Origin: a bacterium
Lineage (GTDB): Bacteria; Elusimicrobiota; Elusimicrobia; Elusimicrobiales; UBA9959
DNA length: 14,488 nt
Direction of reading: 5' to 3'
Assembly (NCBI GenBank): GCA_021812825.1
Contig: JAKAMO010000070.1
Location: 1-14,488, forward strand
The notes under the pieces: generated by a model
The model's database searches: none
Seen by the model: only the letters and a program-made list of their open reading frames with translations
Told to the model about the DNA's origin: nothing
Part shown: piece after piece, positions 1 through 6,021 of the stretch
Layout: each line of letters begins with the position of its first letter
Numbering within the stretch: the first letter of the stretch is position 1
Translations under genes and position numbers: made by a program

Positions 1-710
1 CCGGCCTGTACCTGGCCGCGCCGGCCACGTTCACCTACGTCTCCGGCGAGACCGACCCGGTCTTCACGGCCGCGCCCGCCTACGCGATAAACGCCTCGAG
101 CGTGACCAACTGGAACGCGGCGTACGGCTGGGGAAACCACGCCGCCGCGGGCTACGCCACTACTACGCAGGTCAATACCGCGCTGGCCTCCTACGCCGCC
201 CTCTCCGCCACGCAGACGTTCACCGGGGTAAATACGTTCTCCTCCACTGCGGCCTTCACCTCCCAGTCCGGCTCTCAGCCGGGCGTGACCATCTCTTCCG
301 GACTTGTCGTTTCGGCAGGGAGCGTGGGCGTGGGGACCGCTTCCCCTAACTCCGCGCTTACCGTCAACGGTTCCATGTCGCTGCCGATAAAGACCATAAC
401 GATAACGAACTCTCCGTACGCTGTCACGGGAGCGGACAGCACCATACTGGTGAACGCAGCGTCCTCCGGTGCCGAGCTGTTCCTGGACCTGCCGGACGCC
501 GCCGGGGTCAAGGGCAGGATCTACACGATGAAGCGGCTGGACGATCCCGCGGCGATCGGGGCGTTCCCGGTCACCATACGGCCCTCCGGGGTGCAGACCA
601 TAGACGGGCTGGCGACTCTGCAGCTGGTCGCCATGCAGTGGGTGTCGGTGGTCATCCAGAGCACCGGCTCCAACTGGGTGATCCTGTCCGTCTACGACGT
701 GGCGATCTAG
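1..710 (+). CDS. Phage tail-fibre-like / surface repeat protein, C-terminal part (5' end outside window)
   Basis: The frame is open from base 3 to the TAG at 708-710, so this is the 3' end of a longer gene. A GTG at 102 is in frame, but the reading upstream of it (…TYVSGETDPVFTAAPAYAI…) is clearly the same protein. The visible part has three zones. The first carries the motif TNWNAAYGWGNHAAAGY, common in tail-fibre-like and repetitive surface proteins. The second is Ser/Thr/Ala-rich (ALSATQTFTGVNTF, then VGVGTASPNSALTVNG). The third is a beta-rich C-terminal domain of about 110 residues ending in GSNWVILSVYDVAI, like domains at the ends of tail or adhesin proteins. No catalytic motif is visible. 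It may be an exported adhesin-like protein or a phage-derived fibre; no other phage gene is in the window. The substrate or binding partner cannot be told from this fragment. Confidence 0.75.
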   Translation, partial: GLYLAAPATFTYVSGETDPVFTAAPAYAINASSVTNWNAAYGWGNHAAAGYATTTQVNTALASYAALSATQTFTGVNTFSSTAAFTSQSGSQPGVTISSGLVVSAGSVGVGTASPNSALTVNGSMSLPIKTITITNSPYAVTGADSTILVNAASSGAELFLDLPDAAGVKGRIYTMKRLDDPAAIGAFPVTIRPSGVQTIDGLATLQLVAMQWVSVVIQSTGSNWVILSVYDVAI

Positions 711-760
711 CGGTCCCGCGCCGGAACGGTCCGCCGCCGCCTTTCCCGGCCAGGTTGACG

Positions 761-790
761 GAGACAGTCGGTCGTCTTTATTTATATAAT
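761..790 (+). promoter_or_regulatory. Sigma-70-type promoter for the smc operon
   Basis: A perfect TATAAT -10 box lies at 785-790 inside an AT-rich island, unusual in this GC-rich DNA. A 4-of-6 -35 match (GAGACA, 761-766) stands 18 bases upstream. A better-looking TTGACG at 755-760 is 24 bases away, too far for a normal spacer. Transcription would start near 797 and give a leader of about 75 bases before smc. Confidence 0.6.
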
Positions 791-807
791 TTGTGAATGT
801 GCGGACG

Positions 808-830
808 CGGCGGGACCGTAATGCCCGCCG
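808..830 (+). promoter_or_regulatory. Hairpin in the smc leader
   Basis: CGGCGGG (808-814) pairs with CCCGCCG (824-830), a perfect 7-base stem around a 9-base loop. It sits between the promoter and the smc start and is not followed by a T run, so it does not look like an ordinary terminator. It could protect the transcript end or affect translation; no known riboswitch class was recognised. Confidence 0.4.
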
Positions 831-873
831 GGTTTCCGCTGTTCAAACTCTATCCCGGAACTGGAAACTCTAA

Positions 874-3800
874 ATGTACCTCAAAGCGCTCGAGATCTAC
901 GGTTTCAAATCCTTTGCCAACAAGGTCAAGCTGCCGCTGAAACCCGGCATCACCTGCATAGTCGGCCCCAACGGCTGCGGCAAATCCAACGTGGTCGACT
1001 CGATCAAGTGGTGCATAGGCGAGATGAGCTGGAAGTCGCTGCGCATGCCGTCCATGATGGACGTGATCTTCGCCGGCACGACCAAGCGCCAGCAGCTCAA
1101 TATGGGCGAGGTCTCGATGACCTTCGATAATTCCTCGCGCAAGCTGCCTCTCGATTTCGAAGAGGTCTCGGTCACCCGCAAGATCTACCGCTCCGAGGAG
1201 TCGGAGTACTTCATCAACAAGGTGCAGTGCCGCCTGAAGGACATCCGCGAGATGTTCCTGGACACCGGCATCGGTACGGACGGCTACGCGATCATCGACC
1301 AGGGCGAGGTGGAGACGGTGCTGAACGCCACCGCCGAGCAGCGCCGCGAGCTGTTCGAGGAGGCCGCCGGCGTCTCCAAGTACAAGGCCAAGCGCGAGGA
1401 GGCCGGCCGCAAGCTGGAGAAGGTGGATGCCGACCTGAACCGCCTCGCCGACAGCATGGTGCTGCTGGATGAGCAGATCAAGAAGCTCGACAAGGAGGCC
1501 GCGAAGGCCCGCCTGCAGGCCAAATACAAAGACGAACTGACCGGCGCCGAGGTGGCGGTGCTGCTGAAGGACAGCGACGATTTCGCGGCGAAGTCCGCTG
1601 CGGCCGCCGAGCGGCTGGAGCCCGTGAAGAAGGAGCTCGAGGAGATCGCGGTGGCGATAACCGGCCTCGAGGGCGAGATAGCCGCCCTGAACCTCACGCT
1701 GACACAGAAGACCGAGGAACAGCGCGTGCTGAAGGAGGCCATCAGCACGGTCAAGACCGACAAGGTGCAGGCCGAGGGCAAGATAGTCCACGGCGAGGAG
1801 ACGCTGGCCGACATAGCCAGGCAGCGCGAGCAGCTCGAGGTCTCGGAGAAGCGCAACGCCGAGAAGCTGGCCGCCACCGAACCGCGCATCGAGGAACTCC
1901 GCGCGAAACTCTCCTCCGACGAAGGCGGGCTGCCGGCCCTGCAGGCCGAATACGACGCCGCGGCCAGGGCGCTGGCCGAGGTCAGCACGCAGATGCAGGC
2001 CGCCGACGAGGCCGCCGAGAAGCTGGGCCGCGAGATGAACGAGGCCTATTCCCGCGAGGTTGACATCTCCAACAAGATAGCCGTGACAGGCTCGAATATA
2101 GGCCATTTCAACGAGGCCAAGGGAGGCCTCGAGAAGGACATGGAGGAGATCGGCGCAGCCGTGGCCGCGATAGAGGCCCGCATAGCCGGCCTCAGGGAGC
2201 GCTCGTCCGTCCTCACGGCCGAGCTTGCCGCCGAGAAGGGTAAGGCCGCGGCCGCCGAGGCCCGCGCCAGGGAACTCGCCGCCAGGCTGGACCAGATAGA
2301 CGCCAGACAGGCGGAGATACGCGAGAGGAAGGCCTGGGACCAGAGCCGCCTGGAGGCGATACTCGCCCAAGGCGAGCACGATTCCTACTGGGTAGGCATC
2401 AACAGCGTGCTGAACTCCGGGGTTGCCGGCGTCAGGGGCACGCTGCGCCACCTGCTGTCCATGCGCAAGGAGGACCGGGTGCCCGTGGACGAGGCCCTCG
2501 GCCGGTTCATGGACTCCATAGTCTGCGACACCGCCGCCGCCGCCGAGGAGGCCATAGGCTACCTCAGGCATATAGGCAAGGGCCGCTGCCGCTTCCTGAT
2601 ACTCGAAAAGGTCCCGGCCCCCGCCGCCCAGGACGCCTGGAGCGCGCCCGGCACGCAGAAGGTGCTGGACAAGATCTCCTGCGACCCGCAGTACCGCCCG
2701 CTGGTGGAGGGCCTGCTCTCCGGGGTCTACGCCGCCGGCGGCGCCGTGCACGGCCCGTTCTGGATGACCGGCGGCGTGGAGGAGGTCGTCTCCAACGAGC
2801 CGTACTGGGAGGAGGGCGACGACCTCAAGGAGCAGATCAGGAAGCTCGAGGAGGAGAACCAGGCCCTCGAGGCGGAGAAGGCCTCGCTACAGCCGCGGCT
2901 GGAGACCGCCCGCGCGGAGGAGGCCGCCGCGGAGGAGAAGGCCAGGACCATAGACATAGAGTTCCACAAGAACGGCACCGAGGTGACCGGCGCCGAGGAA
3001 GACCTTAAGCTCAAGCGCGAGAACCTGGCGCTGGCCCGCTCCGAGAAGGAGAAGGCCGAGAACGACATAGTGCGGGCCGAGGCCGAGTTCGCGGCCCTGC
3101 AGGAGGACAAGCAGGCAGCTGCCGCAGCCACCGAGACCAGGCGGGCCGAGCAGGCCGCGCTGGGCGAGCGCAAGGACGCGCTGCACCAGGACTTCGCGCA
3201 CAAGAAGGAGGAGCTGGGCACCCGCAAGGCCAACCTGGACAACTACCGCCAGAACCTCGAGGCGCTGAAGGGCGAACTGGCCCGCGCCGAGGGCGACCTG
3301 GCCTCGCTGACCGAGGAGAAATCCCATTTCGAGGGCCAGCGCGCCGAACTGGCCGCACGCTCGGCCAGGTATTCCGCCGAGATAGAGGCCGCGAAGGTCA
3401 GGAACGCGGAACTGATGCACGACCTGGCCGAGAAGGAGATCATCGACCGCGCGATGGAGGACGAGCTCAACGTGATGCGCGGCGACCTCGCCCGCCTGAA
3501 CGCTAACGTCAGCGATAACCGCTCCCTCTCGGCTGAGAACGAGCGTATCCGCTACCAGATAGAGACCGAGCTGGCCACGATAGCCGCGCGCGCCGAGGAG
3601 ACCGCCAAGCGCATGCAGGAGGAGTGGAACGTGACGCCGGCGGAGGCCCGCGAGCGCTACGCCGGGGTGGCGGCGGACCACGACCGCGTGCTGTTCCTGC
3701 GCCGCCGCATCCAGGAGATGGGCAACGTCAACATGACGGCCCCGGAGGAGTACGAGGCGCTGACGCAGCGCTACAACTTCATGAACTCGCAGGTGGAGGA

Positions 3801-4359
3801 CCTGAACCGCGCGAAGGCGGACCTGCGCTCGGCCATCAACAAGATCAACGACACCACCCGCGAGAACTTCAAGGCCACGTACGACAAGGTGCGCGGCTAC
3901 TTCAAGGAGATATACTCGCTGCTGTTCAACGGCGGCGAGGCGGACCTGATCCTGACGATGCCGGACAACCTGCTGGAGACCGGCGTGGAGATCATGGCGC
4001 ATCCGCCCGGCAAGAAGCTCGTCAGCATCTCGCAGCTCTCCGGCGGCGAGAAGGCGCTGACGGCCCTGTCGCTGCTGTTCAGCTTCTTCCGCGTGAACCC
4101 GTCGCCGTTCTGCATCATGGACGAGGCCGACGCGCCTCTCGACGAGGCCAACGTGGAGCGCTTCGTGCGCCTGATCAGGGAGTTCGCGCCTACCACGCAG
4201 TTCATCGTGATCACGCACAACAAGCGCACGATGGAGGCGGCGGACACCCTTTACGGCGTGACGATGGAGGAGCTCGGGGTCAGCAAGCTGATCTCGGTGG
4301 ACCTCAAGCGCGCCGAGAACATGGCGGCCAACGAGCCGGAGGCGGCCGGCATAGTCTGA
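874..4359 (+). CDS. smc: Chromosome segregation protein SMC
   Basis: This is the bacterial condensin ATPase, which organises and helps separate the chromosome; the usual partners ScpA and ScpB are not in the window. The 1161-residue length fits the family. The N-terminal ATPase half has Walker A GPNGCGKS (31-38) and an IIDQGEVE stretch leading into EEAAGVSKYK. A long Glu/Lys/Ala-rich coiled coil runs from about 165 to 500, a hinge from about 505 to 634 (ending MTGG), and a return coiled coil to about 990. The C-terminal half has signature LSGGEK (1055-1060), Walker B with D1083 and E1084 (IMDEADAPLDE) and the H-loop VITHN. All catalytic motifs are present. The ATG at 874 begins exactly at the family's usual N-terminus; its ribosome site is weak (GGAA at 863-866). 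It is the first gene of a unit with the phosphoesterase and receiver genes. Long open frames on the opposite strand here are composition artefacts. Confidence 0.97.
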   Translation: MYLKALEIYGFKSFANKVKLPLKPGITCIVGPNGCGKSNVVDSIKWCIGEMSWKSLRMPSMMDVIFAGTTKRQQLNMGEVSMTFDNSSRKLPLDFEEVSVTRKIYRSEESEYFINKVQCRLKDIREMFLDTGIGTDGYAIIDQGEVETVLNATAEQRRELFEEAAGVSKYKAKREEAGRKLEKVDADLNRLADSMVLLDEQIKKLDKEAAKARLQAKYKDELTGAEVAVLLKDSDDFAAKSAAAAERLEPVKKELEEIAVAITGLEGEIAALNLTLTQKTEEQRVLKEAISTVKTDKVQAEGKIVHGEETLADIARQREQLEVSEKRNAEKLAATEPRIEELRAKLSSDEGGLPALQAEYDAAARALAEVSTQMQAADEAAEKLGREMNEAYSREVDISNKIAVTGSNIGHFNEAKGGLEKDMEEIGAAVAAIEARIAGLRERSSVLTAELAAEKGKAAAAEARARELAARLDQIDARQAEIRERKAWDQSRLEAILAQGEHDSYWVGINSVLNSGVAGVRGTLRHLLSMRKEDRVPVDEALGRFMDSIVCDTAAAAEEAIGYLRHIGKGRCRFLILEKVPAPAAQDAWSAPGTQKVLDKISCDPQYRPLVEGLLSGVYAAGGAVHGPFWMTGGVEEVVSNEPYWEEGDDLKEQIRKLEEENQALEAEKASLQPRLETARAEEAAAEEKARTIDIEFHKNGTEVTGAEEDLKLKRENLALARSEKEKAENDIVRAEAEFAALQEDKQAAAAATETRRAEQAALGERKDALHQDFAHKKEELGTRKANLDNYRQNLEALKGELARAEGDLASLTEEKSHFEGQRAELAARSARYSAEIEAAKVRNAELMHDLAEKEIIDRAMEDELNVMRGDLARLNANVSDNRSLSAENERIRYQIETELATIAARAEETAKRMQEEWNVTPAEARERYAGVAADHDRVLFLRRRIQEMGNVNMTAPEEYEALTQRYNFMNSQVEDLNRAKADLRSAINKINDTTRENFKATYDKVRGYFKEIYSLLFNGGEADLILTMPDNLLETGVEIMAHPPGKKLVSISQLSGGEKALTALSLLFSFFRVNPSPFCIMDEADAPLDEANVERFVRLIREFAPTTQFIVITHNKRTMEAADTLYGVTMEELGVSKLISVDLKRAENMAANEPEAAGIV

Positions 4360-4364
4360 CCCGG

Positions 4365-5102
4365 ATGAGATACGGTGTATTCTCGGACGTGCACGGCAAT
4401 TACGAGGCCCTCAAGGCCGTGCTGGATTTCTACCGCAAGAACGGCATCGGGAACTTCGTCTGCTGCGGCGACATCGTCGGGTACGGCCCGCAGCCGCAGG
4501 AATGCGCCGCCGCCCTGCTGGCGCTCGAGAACCTGACCGCGGTCCTCGGCAACCACGACGCTGCGGTGGTCGGCAGAATGGACGCCAAGTGGTTCAACCA
4601 GAACGCCGCCTGGGCCATAGATTTTTCCCGCTCCAACCTCAGCGGCGAGGCGATGGACTTCATCGCCCGCCTGCCGGAGCGGATCGAGACGGCGGACTTC
4701 ACGCTGGTGCACGGCTCTCCGCGCAAGCCCCTTACCGAGTATCTGCTCAGCGAGCTCCAGTTCACGGACAACCTGGGCGGCTGGACGGTCTCCCCCTGCT
4801 TCATAGGCCACAGCCATATGCCGCTCTATTTCCGCAACAGCCGGGACACCGGCCTGCCCGCGGCCGATTTCATGCGGTCCATGGACCGCATAGTCCTGCC
4901 GCCCGGCCCCGTGATCTTCAACCCCGGCTCGGTGGGCCAGCCGCGCGACGGGGACCCTCGGGCCTCCTGCGGCATCTACGACACGGAAAGGAAGATCTTC
5001 GACCACTTCAAGGTCTTTTACGACGTGGGCGCCACCCAGCGGCGCATGGGGGACCTCAGGATGCCCGGCATGCTGGCCGAGCGCCTCAGCTACGGTTACT
5101 GA
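4365..5102 (+). CDS. Calcineurin-like metallophosphoesterase
   Basis: The 245-residue protein has the full two-metal phosphoesterase set: SDVHGN (7-12), CGDIVGYGP (34-42), GNHD (62-65), HGSPR (116-120) and GHSH (148-151). A late NPGSVGQPRDGDPRAS stretch is typical of the small single-domain branch related to YfcE-like and diadenosine-tetraphosphatase-like enzymes. It should hydrolyse a phosphomonoester, phosphodiester or nucleotide substrate in the cytoplasm; the substrate cannot be read from sequence. No signal peptide is seen. The frame stays open far upstream across smc, but the family N-terminus (MRYGVFSDVHGN) fixes the start at 4365. The gap to smc is five bases with no good ribosome site close to the start, which points to translational coupling. 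The receiver gene follows after two bases. Confidence 0.92.
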   Translation: MRYGVFSDVHGNYEALKAVLDFYRKNGIGNFVCCGDIVGYGPQPQECAAALLALENLTAVLGNHDAAVVGRMDAKWFNQNAAWAIDFSRSNLSGEAMDFIARLPERIETADFTLVHGSPRKPLTEYLLSELQFTDNLGGWTVSPCFIGHSHMPLYFRNSRDTGLPAADFMRSMDRIVLPPGPVIFNPGSVGQPRDGDPRASCGIYDTERKIFDHFKVFYDVGATQRRMGDLRMPGMLAERLSYGY

Positions 5103-5104
5103 AC

Positions 5105-5485
5105 ATGGACATACTTATAGTCGACGACGACAGGAACTTCATAGAGACGCTGCGCGACGGCCTCAAGCTGAAGAACGTGGAAGCCTCGGTGCGCGTGGCC
5201 GCCTCCGCCAGGGAGGCGCTGGACGCGCTGGCGGCCTCGGCGCCTTCCGTGATCATACTGGACGTCCAGCTGCCGGACATGCACGGTATAGAGTTCCTGA
5301 AGCTCATTCGGGACTCGGACCGTCTAAAGGCCGTGCCTGTGGTCTTTATCTCTGCCAAGTATACCGAGCCGGCGGACCGCTCGGAGGCTATGCTGGCCGG
5401 CGCCGGCGCCTTCTTTTCCAAGCCGGTGGACATAGAGCTGCTCTGGAAGGAACTGCAGTACCTGCTGAAGCGCGCCGGCGGCTAG
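5105..5485 (+). CDS. Single-domain response regulator (CheY-like receiver)
   Basis: The 126-residue protein is one receiver domain with no output domain. It shows the acidic pocket D7-D8-D9 (VDDD), phospho-acceptor D53 (ILDVQLPD), switch S83 (FISAK) and K106 (FFSKP), so it should accept phosphate from a histidine kinase and act by protein contact. No kinase is in the window. The ATG at 5105 begins two bases after the phosphoesterase stop; the frame is open upstream, but MDILIVDDD is the natural domain start. Its place in an operon with smc and a phosphoesterase is unexplained; a role in cell-cycle or chromosome control is only a guess. Six of its nine isoleucines are ATA. Seven T residues follow the stop (5486-5492), but I found no clear stem before them. 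Confidence 0.9.
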   Translation: MDILIVDDDRNFIETLRDGLKLKNVEASVRVAASAREALDALAASAPSVIILDVQLPDMHGIEFLKLIRDSDRLKAVPVVFISAKYTEPADRSEAMLAGAGAFFSKPVDIELLWKELQYLLKRAGG

Positions 5486-5496
5486 TTTTTTTGCGC

Positions 5497-5525
5497 TTGA
5501 CGGGCCGCGCGAAGTCTTATACCAT
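5497..5525 (+). promoter_or_regulatory. Probable promoter for thioredoxin
   Basis: TTGACG (5497-5502), a 5-of-6 -35 match, is followed 17 bases later by TACCAT (5520-5525), a 4-of-6 -10 match keeping the TA...T positions. An overlapping TATACC at 5518 would give a 15-base spacer. It lies in the 100-base gap before the thioredoxin gene. The strong ribosome site GAGAGG (5575-5580) stands five bases before the ATG. Confidence 0.5.
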
Positions 5526-5585
5526 GAAGGTAATCCCGCGGTACCCCCGGAAATTTTAAGTTCACGATACTACTGAGAGGTAAAC

Positions 5586-5906
5586 ATGTCCGAGATACAA
5601 CTGACCGACGCCAATTTCGAGCAGGAAGTGGAGAAGAGCGACATGCCGGTGCTGGTGGATTTCTGGGCCCCCTGGTGCGGCCCCTGCCGGATGCTGGCCC
5701 CCGTCATAGAGGAGCTGGCCAAGGAATACGACGGCAAGGTGAAGGTCTGCAAGCTCAATACCGACGAGGCGCAGGATACCGCCGGTAAGTACCGCATTTC
5801 CGCCATCCCCACCGTGCTGATATTCAAGAAGGGCGAACTGGTGCAGCAACTGGTGGGTCTGCAGCCCAAGGAAGAGATAAAGAAGCACCTCGACGAACTG
5901 CTGTAA
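5586..5906 (+). CDS. trxA: Thioredoxin
   Basis: This 106-residue cytoplasmic disulfide reductase is normally kept reduced by thioredoxin reductase and serves proteins such as ribonucleotide reductase and peroxiredoxins. The active site WCGPC is at 30-34, with buried D25 (VDFWAPW) and the cis-proline P75 (ISAIPT). Length and motif spacing match classical TrxA, and there is no signal peptide or extra domain. Four of its six isoleucines are ATA. It stands alone between its own promoter-like sequence and a hairpin-rich spacer, so it is probably transcribed singly or reads weakly into polA. An additional cysteine, C55, is present outside the active site. Confidence 0.97.
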   Translation: MSEIQLTDANFEQEVEKSDMPVLVDFWAPWCGPCRMLAPVIEELAKEYDGKVKVCKLNTDEAQDTAGKYRISAIPTVLIFKKGELVQQLVGLQPKEEIKKHLDELL

Positions 5907-5914
5907 AGGCGTCC

Positions 5915-5971
5915 GCGGAGGCGGCGCGGAGCGCGAAAGCCTTCCGCCGCTCCGCGATCCTCTTCCTCCGC
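5915..5971 (+). terminator. Two-part hairpin after thioredoxin, possible terminator
   Basis: An inner perfect 9-base stem, CGCGGAGCG (5925-5933) with CGCTCCGCG (5948-5956), is enclosed by an outer 7-base stem, GCGGAGG (5915-5921) with CCTCCGC (5965-5971). A palindrome AGCCCGGGCT follows at 5975-5984, then a pyrimidine-rich stretch with only a short T run. It begins nine bases after the trxA stop. It may terminate transcription or stabilise the 3' end; the missing clean T tract lowers confidence in intrinsic termination. Confidence 0.5.
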
Positions 5972-6021
5972 CGCAGCCCGGGCTTCCCTCCTTTTCCCAA
6001 GATATTTCCGTTCTGAACAAG

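Noticed and set aside
711..818. Inverted repeat CGGTCCCGC (711-719) with GCGGGACCG (810-818)
   Set aside because: Nine matching bases but separated by about 90 bases with a promoter between; probably chance in GC-rich DNA or a weak long-range fold.
850..2751. Long open frame on the - strand opposite smc (about 633 codons)
   Set aside because: Same composition effect; smc on the + strand has all family motifs and the antisense product resembles nothing.
3624..4364. Upstream extension of the phosphoesterase frame across the end of smc
   Set aside because: The extension is Arg/Gly/His-rich shadow sequence; the family N-terminus begins at the ATG at 4365.
5486..5496. T run after the receiver gene as an intrinsic terminator
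   Set aside because: Seven T residues are present, but I could not draw a convincing stem directly before them.
5978..6006. Promoter for polA with -10 GATATT at 6001-6006
   Set aside because: Only four of six positions match and no -35 is found at a suitable distance; polA may be read from an upstream promoter.
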